Positions 1 to 8,447 of a stretch of 60,680 nucleotides of DNA are shown here, one piece after another (position 1 is the first letter of the stretch; each line of letters starts with the position of its first letter). A model generated the notes under the pieces. It was not told the origin of the DNA and did not search any database. It saw only the letters and a program-made list of their open reading frames with translations. Location of the stretch: contig DYGG01000004.1 in NCBI GenBank assembly GCA_020724775.1, positions 39,610 to 100,289 of the forward strand. Reading direction: 5' to 3'. Source of the stretch: Ignavibacterium sp. (GTDB taxonomy: Bacteria; Zixibacteria; MSB-5A5; GN15; PGXB01). A program made the translations under genes and the position numbers.

Positions 1-973
1 TGTTGACGATGGCTATAGTATCGACCCCGTCGGCTTCGGCATTGAAGGAGGTTACAATGCGATGTCGCAGCACCGGAAGCGCCGCAAAGCGGACGTCATC
101 AGGACCGGGGGTGGGCCTTCCATCCAGAATTGCCAGGGTCTTGGCGGCAAGAATCATATACTGCGAGGCGCGAGGACCGGCGCCCCAGGAGACCCAGTTC
201 TTGATAAAGTCGGGAGCCGAGCCGTTATCAGGACGGGTAGCGCGGGCGATATCAACCGCATACTGGATGAGATGGTCGGAGACCGGCACCCGTCGCACCA
301 GTCTTTGGAGCGAGATTATCTCGCCGGCATTCAGAATCTTGCCCAGAGTATGCTGAGTGGTGACCGTGGTGGTCTTGACAATCTGATGTTCTTCCTCTTC
401 CGAAGGATAGTCAACAAAGATATTGAACATGAACCTGTCGAGTTGGGCTTCGGGCAAAGGATATGTTCCCTCCTGTTCGATTGGATTCTGGGTAGCGAGA
501 ACAAAAAACGGCTCATCAAGTTTGAAAGTCTGCCCGGCGGCAGTGACCTCATGCTCCTGCATCGCCTGAAGTAGCGCCGCCTGCGTTTTTGGCGGAGTTC
601 GGTTGATTTCATCTGCCAAAATGACATTAGCGAAGACAGGGCCTTTGACATAACGAAAAGCCCTCTTGCCGGTCGAATGGTCATCCTCTATGATTTCGGT
701 GCCGGTGATGTCGGAGGGCATCAGGTCAGGGGTGAATTGAATGCGATTGAACTTGAGGTCTAAGATGTTGGCTAACGTTGAGATAAGCAAAGTTTTTGCC
801 AAGCCGGGAACCCCCACCAGCAGGCAATGACCGGATGAGAGCAGGGCAATCAAGAGTTGCTCGATGACTCGGTCCTGGCCGATGATAACCTTCGCGATTT
901 CCTTCCTGATTGCCTCGTGGGACCTCTTAAGTTCTTCAACGGCAACGAGGTCATTATTATTGGCTACAACCAT
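1..973 (-). CDS. MoxR-family AAA+ ATPase (3' end cut by window edge)
   Basis: The minus-strand reading frame from ATG at 973 stays open to the left edge of the window, giving 324 visible codons. Visible motifs: Walker A GVPGLAKT at residues 54-61, Walker B VILADE at 117-122 followed by the INRTPPKTQAALLQAMQE segment, and a sensor-1 region ATQNPIEQEGTYPLPEAQLD. This is the standard MoxR/RavA-like AAA+ chaperone architecture; family members usually act with a downstream DUF58/VWA-protein partner, which would lie off the window to the left. The start is supported by GAAAGG seven bases upstream. The upstream gap toward the bactofilin gene holds the DnaA-box-like sites. Confidence 0.93.
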   Translation of the reverse strand, partial: MVVANNNDLVAVEELKRSHEAIRKEIAKVIIGQDRVIEQLLIALLSSGHCLLVGVPGLAKTLLISTLANILDLKFNRIQFTPDLMPSDITGTEIIEDDHSTGKRAFRYVKGPVFANVILADEINRTPPKTQAALLQAMQEHEVTAAGQTFKLDEPFFVLATQNPIEQEGTYPLPEAQLDRFMFNIFVDYPSEEEEHQIVKTTTVTTQHTLGKILNAGEIISLQRLVRRVPVSDHLIQYAVDIARATRPDNGSAPDFIKNWVSWGAGPRASQYMILAAKTLAILDGRPTPGPDDVRFAALPVLRHRIVTSFNAEADGVDTIAIVN

Positions 974-1072
974 TTATACCTTTCTATGAGACGGCTTTTC
1001 ATACGCAGGTCGGTCATTATCAAAGAAAAGACCTCCCCTGGCTTCGATATGATTATATCAGTTCTTCTATAG

Positions 1073-1220
1073 ATAAGTCCAAAAAAGATTATCAGTTGTG
1101 GAAAAGAAGGCAATTGCGGGATTCATTCTGATAGCCCAATATTCAGGGAATCAGAGGATTAGAGGCTTTTCCACAATTTTTGGCGCTTATCCACAGAATG
1201 TAGATATCCCTGGAAGGGGG
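1073..1220. other. Candidate replication-origin-like region (DnaA-box cluster)
   Basis: This gap holds one perfect DnaA-box consensus TTATCCACA (1187-1195) and two one-mismatch boxes: TTTTCCACA (1167-1175) and its reverse complement TGTGGAAAA (1097-1105). The left part is AT-rich (about 1045-1095). It sits next to parAB, rsmG, mnmG and mnmE, genes that lie near oriC in many bacteria. No dnaA gene is in the window, so oriC function is inferred. Confidence 0.45.
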
Positions 1221-1616
1221 TTATTTGTCATCAGTTTGCTTCTTGCCGGCAGTAAAAAGCGGTTCTTCCTCTTTCTCCGGCGGAAGGAATCCGAACCCAG
1301 GCTTACCATCTTTCATCCGACAGGAGCCGCAGAAGATCGCTCCCTGTTCAACGACCAAAGACTTGGTCTTAATATCGCCTTCCACATCAGATTTAGCCTG
1401 CAGTTCGACTCTCTCGGAGGCGACCAGATTTCCGACGATTTTCCCGGCGACCACGGCGGTGACTGCCTCGATTTCTGCTTCCACAAATCCCCCGGCGCCG
1501 ACTGTCACGGTATCGGAGCAGATGACTTTTCCTTTGACGGTCCCGTCAATCCTGACAGCGCCTTTGATATCCAGGGTCCCGGTAAAGACCGTATCTTTGC
1601 CGATAAGGGTGTTCAT
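1221..1616 (-). CDS. Bactofilin family cytoskeletal protein
   Basis: 131-residue protein made almost entirely of the bactofilin (DUF583) beta-helix repeat: short hydrophobic rungs such as GTLDIKGAVRIDGTVKGKV and GGFVEAEIEAVTAVVAGKIVGNL recur with a period of about 16-20 residues. Bactofilins polymerise into membrane-associated filaments that place cell-wall enzymes or segregation proteins. The preceding gene encodes a membrane-anchored M23 peptidase, a common bactofilin partner. I prefer the ATG at 1616 (MNTLIGKD), with GAGGGCGG upstream and 16 bp after the peptidase stop. An ATG at 1652 or TTG at 1661 would add a non-conserved tail overlapping the peptidase gene. Confidence 0.9.
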   Translation of the reverse strand: MNTLIGKDTVFTGTLDIKGAVRIDGTVKGKVICSDTVTVGAGGFVEAEIEAVTAVVAGKIVGNLVASERVELQAKSDVEGDIKTKSLVVEQGAIFCGSCRMKDGKPGFGFLPPEKEEEPLFTAGKKQTDDK

Positions 1617-1632
1617 TATTCCGCCCTCTGGT

Positions 1633-2421
1633 TTACTGGTTTGATATTTCATGTTCCGCAATATATTTTAAAGGGTTAACCGGTTTTCTGTTGACGCGAA
1701 CTTCGAAATGAAGGTGCGGTGCGGTCGATTTGCCGGTATTGCCGGAGTTAGCGATTCGCGTTCCGGCGAAGACTTCGCTTCCGACCGCGACAAAGAGTTC
1801 GCTGTTATGACCATAGACTGTTTCCACATTGTCGTGATGTTCCAGAACCACCATTAATCCGTAAGTGGAGTCATATCCGGCGTAGGTAACGGTTCCGCCG
1901 GCGATGGCATAGACGGGAGTGCCGATAGCGGCGGCGATATCGACGCCGGGATGAAAATCGGTCTCTCCCTCGGAAAAGCCGCGCGTCATATATCCTTTAA
2001 GCGGCATTCCGCCGAACGACTCCCGGCTGATTTCGAGTTGCCCATCCTCGTTTTCCGCCATCTGCTCCTCCAGTTCGGCAAAGATAACCGAATCAGGCGG
2101 CAATTCCGGCAGTTCCAGATTGATACCGGCCAGCAAGGCGATCCGGCTCACCACGGCGCGGGTATCGCGCATATTTTCTTCCAGTAGAGCCAATTTGTAC
2201 TTATACAACTTGAGCGATTCGTTTTCCTTTTCCAGCCGGTCGGCGTCGGCCGCCCGCATCATTATTCGTCCGTAAGAGGTGAATATAATAATCAAAGCGA
2301 CCGCCAGAAGGACCACGGCGGCAACCAGGACTTTGAATATCCATGATTTCACTCTGATGCCGAACGGTTTTTCCACCCCTTCGGGGACGATCATGAGGCT
2401 GTAATATTTTACCTGTCCCAT
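1633..2421 (-). CDS. Membrane-anchored M23 (LytM-type) metallopeptidase
   Basis: 262 residues. One transmembrane helix at about residues 26-48 anchors the protein, then a coiled-coil-like stretch (60-125) leads to a C-terminal M23 domain (about 140-255). The zinc and catalytic motifs are intact: H157-P-G-V-D161, H205 in VYGHNS, and H236-L-H238, so it is expected to be an active DD-endopeptidase rather than an EnvC-type activator. The start chosen is ATG at 2421, directly after the parB stop (TAA then G then ATG), suggesting translational coupling. An upstream start at 2487 would overlap parB by 65 bp and is less likely. The neighbour is a bactofilin, suggesting spatially controlled peptidoglycan cutting. 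Confidence 0.9.
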   Translation of the reverse strand: MGQVKYYSLMIVPEGVEKPFGIRVKSWIFKVLVAAVVLLAVALIIIFTSYGRIMMRAADADRLEKENESLKLYKYKLALLEENMRDTRAVVSRIALLAGINLELPELPPDSVIFAELEEQMAENEDGQLEISRESFGGMPLKGYMTRGFSEGETDFHPGVDIAAAIGTPVYAIAGGTVTYAGYDSTYGLMVVLEHHDNVETVYGHNSELFVAVGSEVFAGTRIANSGNTGKSTAPHLHFEVRVNRKPVNPLKYIAEHEISNQ

Positions 2422-2422
2422 C

Positions 2423-3271
2423 TTACTGACGAATCTTTTTGAACAATTCCAAAAGCCGCTCCAGGTCTTCTTCGCCGTAAAATTCAACTTCGATCTTCCC
2501 CCGCTTGAAGCCGGGAGTGATTTTGACGGCGGTTCCGAGAATCTGTTTGAGCAGGTTTTCCAGTTCCACTATTGCCGGTAGTCTCTTTTTCGGCAGAGAT
2601 TTCCGTTTTCTCAAGACCTTTATTGATTCTTCGGCCATCCGGACGGTGAGATTGTCGGCGACAATCCGCTCCGCCAGTTTGACCTGGGAAAGTTCGTCAT
2701 CAAGCGCCAGTATGGCGCGGGCATGCCCCTCGGTCAGTTTTCCGGCGCGAATCAGTTCTTTAACTTTTTCGGGTAGATTCAGCAGACGGACGATGTTGGC
2801 GATGGCGGTGCGGCTTTTGCCGACCCGCGCCGCCAACTCCTGCTGAGTCAGTCGCGACTCATCCATCAGTCGTCGAAACGCTTCCGCTTCTTCCAGCGGA
2901 TTGAGGTCCTCACGCTGAATATTCTCGACCAGGGCCATCTGGAGCATGTCGGTCTCGTTTGTTTCATCCATCAATATTGCCGGAATTTTCTCCAGTCCGG
3001 CCAAGCGTGCCGCGCGGAATCGTCGTTCACCGGCAATCAGGATATATCCGTTATCTTTTTTCTTTACAATAATCGGCTGCAGCACTCCCTGGGTCTTAAA
3101 CGATTCGGCCAGTTCCTGGAGAGAGATGTCATCAAAATTTCGCCGCGGCTGAGCCGGATTGGGGATTATCATATTGACCGGTATCTGGCGATAGGAACCG
3201 CCGGCGGTTGATTCCTCCTGGGAGGGTATCAGGGCTTCCAGCCCCCGTCCCAGAACCACTTTGCCGCTCAT
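2423..3271 (-). CDS. parB: Chromosome partitioning protein ParB/Spo0J (CTPase, parS-binding)
   Basis: 282 residues in canonical order: N-terminal LGRGL ParA-interaction motif (7-11), CTP-binding ParB/Srx domain with GERRFRAA (81-88) and ENIQR (116-120), a helix-turn-helix at about 142-163 (TQQELAARVGKSRTAIANI), and a C-terminal dimerisation segment. ParB loads on parS, slides as a CTP-dependent clamp and acts with ParA in origin segregation. The start codon overlaps the parA stop as ATGA (3268-3271). A perfect parS lies about 1.3 kb away in rsmG. Confidence 0.97.
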   Translation of the reverse strand: MSGKVVLGRGLEALIPSQEESTAGGSYRQIPVNMIIPNPAQPRRNFDDISLQELAESFKTQGVLQPIIVKKKDNGYILIAGERRFRAARLAGLEKIPAILMDETNETDMLQMALVENIQREDLNPLEEAEAFRRLMDESRLTQQELAARVGKSRTAIANIVRLLNLPEKVKELIRAGKLTEGHARAILALDDELSQVKLAERIVADNLTVRMAEESIKVLRKRKSLPKKRLPAIVELENLLKQILGTAVKITPGFKRGKIEVEFYGEEDLERLLELFKKIRQ

Positions 3272-4026
3272 CTGCTGAGTACCTCCTTGGTCAGCGCCAG
3301 GTAGTTTTCGGCGCCGGTGGAAAGAATGTCGTAGAGAATTATCGGTTTCCCGAAACTGGGGGCTTCGGAGAGCCGGACATTTCGATTGATAACCGTGTTA
3401 TAGACGCGCTGGCTGAAAAACTTGCGGGCTTCCTCGGCGACCTGACGGGAGAGATTGAGGCGCCCATCATACATGGTCAGCAGGACCCCTTCAATCTCCA
3501 GTCCCGGATTGAGGTTTTTCTGCACCAGTTGTATGGTGTGCAGGAGTTGTCCCAGCCCTTCCAGGGCGTAATATTCGCATTGTATTGGAATGATGACGGA
3601 ATGGGCGGCGGTAAGGGCGTTGATGGTCAGAAGTCCCAGTGACGGCGGGCAGTCAATGATGATATAATCGTACTGCTCCTGGACAGCGGCCAGCGCCTGC
3701 GCCAGAATCCGCTCGCGCGAAAACAGCGCGACCAGTTCCACCTCGGCGCCGACCAGAGAAATGGAGGAGGGGGCGAGATTTAAGAAGGACAATTCGGTCG
3801 GCATTATTACTTCCAGCATGGTCTTCCTGCCAATGAGGACATCATAGACCGATGATGCCACTTTCGCCTTGTCGACGCCGATCCCGGAGGTGGTATTAGC
3901 CTGGGGGTCGATATCGATGAGCAGGGTTTTCTTTTCGGCCACCGCCAGACAGGAGGAGAGGTTCACCGCCGTGGTAGTTTTGCCGACTCCCCCCTTCTGA
4001 TTAGCCACTGCCATTATCCGCGCCAC
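3268..4026 (-). CDS. parA: Chromosome partitioning ATPase ParA/Soj
   Basis: 252 residues with the deviant Walker A motif KGGVGKTT (residues 11-18), the DIDPQANTTSG Walker A' segment and IIDCPPSLGLLT Walker B. This is the chromosomal ParA/Soj form, without the N-terminal HTH of plasmid ParA proteins. The start is GTG at 4026 (MARIMAVANQKGG), supported by GAGGT five to six bases upstream; the in-frame ATG at 4014 is too far from that site. It overlaps parB by four bases. Confidence 0.97.
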   Translation of the reverse strand: MARIMAVANQKGGVGKTTTAVNLSSCLAVAEKKTLLIDIDPQANTTSGIGVDKAKVASSVYDVLIGRKTMLEVIMPTELSFLNLAPSSISLVGAEVELVALFSRERILAQALAAVQEQYDYIIIDCPPSLGLLTINALTAAHSVIIPIQCEYYALEGLGQLLHTIQLVQKNLNPGLEIEGVLLTMYDGRLNLSRQVAEEARKFFSQRVYNTVINRNVRLSEAPSFGKPIILYDILSTGAENYLALTKEVLSR

Positions 4027-4110
4027 AATAACCTCAAATGTTGTTACGACTAAGATTATACTTAGGTGACTATTAAAATGGTTTTAAATCAATTGGGCAA
4101 GGACAATCTT

Positions 4111-4728
4111 TTAGAGTGTCGGCGTGAAGAGAGTGAAAGACCGGAGAATCTCTTTGTTGTCGAGATAATAATGATAGACAGCAGGTTGAAGCGCCGCAGC
4201 GGCAGAAATCTTTGAGTCCTTTGAAGAATAATAGATAAAATGTCCTTGCGGGCGGAGAAGCGGAAGGGCTCGGGTCAGGATAGATTTTTCCAGACGGACA
4301 TATTTCATCAGGCCGGTATCGAAGGAAGAAGGTGGCAGAGATGAGGATTTTTCCGTGAAGTCGGCATTTATAATCTTTGCTGGAAGAGAGTACTTTTTCA
4401 GAAGCGATTCGAGGAAGCGGGCTTTCTTGGCGGTTCTTTCAAAGAGGACCCCTTCGAGACCGCGGAACGTCAAGAGAAGAATGATACCGGGGAATCCGGC
4501 GCCACTGCCGATATCGAAGAATTTTCCCTGCGGTGGAGGAAGGAATTCATAAGGAATCAGGCAATCGGCGGCAATTTTTCGAAGATTAGAGAGATTTGTT
4601 TCACGTGAAACAATGTTCACTCTGGCGTTGAATTCGAGAATATCATTTAAGACGGAATCAATAGCGTCGGGGCCGTATTTGGCGAGAATCCCCTCTGTCA
4701 GAAAAAGAGGGGGCGTATGGGATGGCAT
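4111..4728 (-). CDS. rsmG: 16S rRNA (guanine-527-N7)-methyltransferase RsmG (GidB)
   Basis: 205 residues. The SAM-binding motif I is GSGAGFPG at residues 74-81, preceded by FFDI. RsmG methylates G527 in the 530 loop of 16S rRNA. The start is ATG at 4728 with AGGA just upstream; a TTG at 4746 would extend it by six residues. The gene follows mnmG by 30 bp and precedes parA by 84 bp. A complete parS is embedded in codons 40-44 (Val-Ser-Arg-Glu-Thr), so this stretch serves both as coding sequence and ParB site. Confidence 0.95.
   Translation of the reverse strand: MPSHTPPLFLTEGILAKYGPDAIDSVLNDILEFNARVNIVSRETNLSNLRKIAADCLIPYEFLPPPQGKFFDIGSGAGFPGIILLLTFRGLEGVLFERTAKKARFLESLLKKYSLPAKIINADFTEKSSSLPPSSFDTGLMKYVRLEKSILTRALPLLRPQGHFIYYSSKDSKISAAAALQPAVYHYYLDNKEILRSFTLFTPTL
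4597..4612. promoter_or_regulatory. parS: parS centromere site
   Basis: TGTTTCACGTGAAACA, 16 of 16 bases matching the bacterial parS consensus and perfectly palindromic. It lies inside rsmG, about 1.3 kb from parB. It is the only copy I found in the window. It identifies the region as part of the segregation centre, normally close to oriC. Confidence 0.95.
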
Positions 4729-4758
4729 CGTTCCTGAATCAGGCAAGAAAGATTCCCT

Positions 4759-6642
4759 TCAGGTCCGGAGGCTGGAGCGGAATTTTTTGATATGGATGGA
4801 GAGGACGGCGAGGTCTCCGGTGGTCACCCCTTCGATACGACTTGCCTGCCCCAGGGAGTTGGGGCGATAGCGGACAAACTTCTCTTTGGCTTCATTCCGG
4901 AGACCGGTCAGATTTTCAAATGAGAATGACGGTGGAATAACTTCATCCTCCATTTTGCGGAAACGCTCCACCTCTCGCTCCTGTTTCTGGATATAGCCGT
5001 CATACTTTATCTTAATGGCGGCTCGCTCCATGACTTCTGCAGAAAACTCATTATCATCAATAATACCATTGGAATAGGGGCGGATATCAGCCACGGAAAC
5101 ACCGGGGATTTTGAGCAGCTCGGCCAGGGTTACGGTTTCTCTCTTGCTGAAATATCGCGCCATTCCGTCAAGTTTCGAAACCGGAAGCGACTGTCTTTTG
5201 AGAGATTTGATGGTCGCCTCGGTCTGATTCCGAAGAGTCTCAAAGCAAGAATAATCTTCCGGCGGAATCAGATTATATTTCCTGGCATAGGGGAAGAGAC
5301 GGTCGCGGGCGTTGTCCTCACGCAGGCCCAGACGATATTCGGCGCGGGAAGTAAACATCCGATAAGGCTCAGTGGTAGAATGAGTAATGAGGTCGTCAAT
5401 CATGACGCCGATATAGGCGGTGGCACGGTCAAGAATAAAAGGCGGCTCATTATCGATGGCAAGAGCGGCATTAATTCCAGCCATGATTCCGAGTCCGGCC
5501 GCCTCTTCGTAACCGGAGGTGCCGTTGATCTGCCCGGCGAGGAAGAGACGTTCGACCAGTTTGGTTTCAAGAGAGGCTTTAATCTGATGTGAGGGGCAAT
5601 AGTCATACTCCACCGCATACCCCGGTTTGGTTATCTGAACTTCCTCCAGCCCGATAATGGTACGAATCGCTTTTTCCTGAACATCTTCCGGCAGAGAGGT
5701 GGAGAAGCCATTGGGATAAATCTCGTCGGTGCCGTTCCCTTCCGGCTCAAGGAAAATCTGATGGCGCGGCTTATCTTTGAAGCGGAAAATTTTATCTTCA
5801 ACTGACGGGCAATAGCGGGGTCCCCGGGATTTTATCTGACCGGAGAACATCGGGGAGCGATGCAGATTCTCGAGGATTATCTCTTTGGTCTTGTCGGTGG
5901 TATAGGTCAAGTGACAGGGGATCTGACTAAGCCGATAAGGTATTGTGGTATAAGAAAAAAACGGCACAGGCTCATCCCCGGGCTGAGCCTCGCAGCGACG
6001 GAAATCGATGGTTCTGCCATCGAGGCGAGGAGGGGTTCCGGTTTTAAGACGCCCTACTTCAAAGCCGAGCGACCGGAAAGACTGGCTCAGTTTATATGCC
6101 GCTTTTTCGCCCCGGCGACCGGCCGGAATCTGCTTTTCTCCGATATGTATCAGACCTCCGAGGAATGTCCCGGAGCAGACTATAACGGCCCGGGAGAATA
6201 TTTTTTCTCCCTCTTCGGTTTCTATGCCGATGGCCCGGGCATTCTCGACCAGGAAGGCACCGGCGGTGTCTTCAATGACAGAGATATTTTTATCGGCGTT
6301 CACAAACCGGCAGACGAAATCATTATAGGCGATTCGGTCGGCCTGGGCGCGAGTGGACCAGACCGCCGGACCGCGGGAGAGATTCAGTCTGCGGAACTGA
6401 ATGCCGGTGGCATCGATGGCTTTTCCCATCAAGCCGCCGAGGGCGTCAACCTCTTTAACGATATGGGATTTCCCCAGTCCACCAATTGCCGGATTGCAGG
6501 ACATTAGAGCCAGGCGGGCTCGGTCCATTGTTACCAGGGCGACCGTTTTTCCGATCCGGGACGCCGCCAGAGCGGCTTCAACTCCGGCATGCCCGCCGCC
6601 GACCACGATTATGTCAAAATCGAAATGTTTCACGACAAACAA
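4759..6642 (-). CDS. mnmG: tRNA-U34 carboxymethylaminomethyl-modifying enzyme MnmG (GidA)
   Basis: 627 residues, the normal length. The N-terminal FAD-binding motif is VVGGGHAG (14-20), followed by SCNPAIGGLGKSH and, later, LKTGTPPRLDGRTID. The C-terminal helical domain ends with the conserved RYRPNSLGQASRIEGVTTGDLAVL segment. It forms a complex with MnmE to modify the wobble uridine of several tRNAs. The start appears to be TTG at 6642: AGGA stands seven bases upstream, and the mnmE stop (TAG) ends at 6644. An in-frame GTG at 6633 has no well-placed ribosome site. Confidence 0.96.
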   Translation of the reverse strand: MFVVKHFDFDIIVVGGGHAGVEAALAASRIGKTVALVTMDRARLALMSCNPAIGGLGKSHIVKEVDALGGLMGKAIDATGIQFRRLNLSRGPAVWSTRAQADRIAYNDFVCRFVNADKNISVIEDTAGAFLVENARAIGIETEEGEKIFSRAVIVCSGTFLGGLIHIGEKQIPAGRRGEKAAYKLSQSFRSLGFEVGRLKTGTPPRLDGRTIDFRRCEAQPGDEPVPFFSYTTIPYRLSQIPCHLTYTTDKTKEIILENLHRSPMFSGQIKSRGPRYCPSVEDKIFRFKDKPRHQIFLEPEGNGTDEIYPNGFSTSLPEDVQEKAIRTIIGLEEVQITKPGYAVEYDYCPSHQIKASLETKLVERLFLAGQINGTSGYEEAAGLGIMAGINAALAIDNEPPFILDRATAYIGVMIDDLITHSTTEPYRMFTSRAEYRLGLREDNARDRLFPYARKYNLIPPEDYSCFETLRNQTEATIKSLKRQSLPVSKLDGMARYFSKRETVTLAELLKIPGVSVADIRPYSNGIIDDNEFSAEVMERAAIKIKYDGYIQKQEREVERFRKMEDEVIPPSFSFENLTGLRNEAKEKFVRYRPNSLGQASRIEGVTTGDLAVLSIHIKKFRSSLRT

Positions 6643-6643
6643 T

Positions 6644-8032
6644 CTACTTTCCTATGCAGAATCTCGAGAAAATACGGTCGAGAACCTGCTCATTATATAC
6701 TCTTCCGGTTATTTCGTCAATCTCGTTTAGTCCCTGGCGGAGGTCAAACGCAGTCAGTTCGGGGGAGAGTTGCTTTTTGAGCGACAGACGCGCTTTCTTG
6801 AAATGCCGGGAGGCGTTTTTCAGTTTCACCTGATGGCGCTCTGAGGTTATGACAAGACGGTCGGTCAGGTCGGGGAATTCGGCGCTTGTGACGGTCTTGA
6901 GATACCTGCGAAAATCGGTCATCCCCTCTCCGGTGAGACAGGAAACCGGGAAAGAGGGAACGGAGAAATCGATTGACTTCAGACTCGCTTTGACATCGCG
7001 TTTTGCTTTGTCTATCTTGTTATATAACAATAAGATAATTCTGTTTGAGAGATTTTTCAGGTCGGCCGGTATCTCTTTTTTCCAGCCTTTACGAGTGATA
7101 TCGACCAGCCAGATAACCAGGTCAGATTCTTCAATGATTTTCTGCGCCGATGCCTGCCCCGCTTTTTCGATGACGCCGGCTTTGCCGCGCAGACCGGCGG
7201 TGTCAGTCAACTGCACCGCGAGACCGTCAAGGTCAATCCATTCCGAAAGGTAGTCCCGGGTGGTGCCGGGAATTGATGCAACAATGGCGCGATTCTGATT
7301 GAGGAGAAGATTGAACAACGATGATTTGCCGGCATTGGGGCGGCCGGTGATAGCGATTTTAAAACCTTCCTTGATAATTCTGCCGCTTCGGTAACTTTCA
7401 ATCAAATTCTTGAGATTCCCTATGATTTCGCGGAGGGAAGTTTCGAGGGTCTGATTACCCGCGGTCTCGAGAGCCTCTTCAGGGTAATCGACGGCCGCTT
7501 CTATGTCAGCCAGAAGGTCAATTATCTTATTTCGAACCGAGTCGATTTCCTGAGAGAGGCGACCCAGAAGATTATTGCGAGCGACATTATAGGCATAGGT
7601 GGTCTTTGATGCCACCAGGTCGGCGACCGCTTCGGCCCGCGCCAGATCGATCCGTCCGGAGAGAAAGGCTCGCCGGGTAAACTCTCCCGGCTCGGCGGGG
7701 CGAGCGTTTTGCCGTAATATCTCCTCGAGAATCCGCCGCAAGACAAACTGTCCGCCGTGACAAAAGATTTCCGCCTGAAGTTGCCCGGTGTAGGAGCGCC
7801 CTTCGGGCATGACCACCGTCGTGACCTCATCGATAACAGCGCCATTTTTGTCCATGATATAGCCGTGGTAGAGATGAAAGGGCTGAAGGGCGGATTCGCG
7901 GCGGTCACGAGGACGAAAAACGCGGTTGACAATTTTGAGCGATTCCGGACCGGCAATCCGGATAGCGCCTAAGCCGCCGTCACCCGGTGGGGTGATTATT
8001 GCCGCTATGGTGTCGTCATTCCTGAGTTGAAT
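6644..8032 (-). CDS. mnmE: tRNA modification GTPase MnmE (TrmE), probable ATT start
   Basis: About 462 residues. N-terminal folate-binding domain begins DDTIAAIITPPGDGGLGAIRIAG; the GTPase domain has G1 GRPNAGKSS, G3 DTAGL and G4 NKID; the C-terminus ends CIGK, the conserved Cys motif. It works with MnmG in wobble-uridine modification. No ATG, GTG or well-placed TTG lies at the family's usual start. The best ribosome site, AAAGGAG (about 8037-8044), is followed by ATT at 8032, which would give IQLRNDDTIAAI, exactly the expected N-terminus. The frame stays open upstream to 8200, so a longer form starting at 8200 or at a TTG cannot be excluded. Confidence 0.93.
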   Translation of the reverse strand: MQLRNDDTIAAIITPPGDGGLGAIRIAGPESLKIVNRVFRPRDRRESALQPFHLYHGYIMDKNGAVIDEVTTVVMPEGRSYTGQLQAEIFCHGGQFVLRRILEEILRQNARPAEPGEFTRRAFLSGRIDLARAEAVADLVASKTTYAYNVARNNLLGRLSQEIDSVRNKIIDLLADIEAAVDYPEEALETAGNQTLETSLREIIGNLKNLIESYRSGRIIKEGFKIAITGRPNAGKSSLFNLLLNQNRAIVASIPGTTRDYLSEWIDLDGLAVQLTDTAGLRGKAGVIEKAGQASAQKIIEESDLVIWLVDITRKGWKKEIPADLKNLSNRIILLLYNKIDKAKRDVKASLKSIDFSVPSFPVSCLTGEGMTDFRRYLKTVTSAEFPDLTDRLVITSERHQVKLKNASRHFKKARLSLKKQLSPELTAFDLRQGLNEIDEITGRVYNEQVLDRIFSRFCIGK

Positions 8033-8447
8033 CGAGGACTCCTTTCTAATGGGTACAATGATAGCGGTAGTCAGGGGGAAAATCAAGGCTCTTATAATGG
8101 ACTGGTTTGCTCTCTTATGGGGAGATATCCTGTGACGCTGAAGGTGGCAGGGAAGTGCAAAATATGGACAAATAGAATTCAGTTTGCGCAAACGAGTCAA
8201 AATATTGTAATGAATTAAAAGCGAGAGTCGTATATATCTCTAATTACTATGATGACCGATAGCATCTTACCTTAACGAGCAGCAGTGATTTGCGCATGTT
8301 CTTGCATAATATATTACTGAGTTTGCTCAAAAAATGAACAGTTCATTACTGTTGGAATAGTTATCTTGTTGAAGGTTAATTGGTTATGTTAGGGTACGGG
8401 ACTTGCTTATTTGAGAAATACTATTTACCTTTAATTTGGGAAATATA

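Noticed and set aside
331-684. 117-codon minus-strand ORF
   Set aside because: It is out of frame with the MoxR gene, whose motifs are all in the other minus-strand frame.
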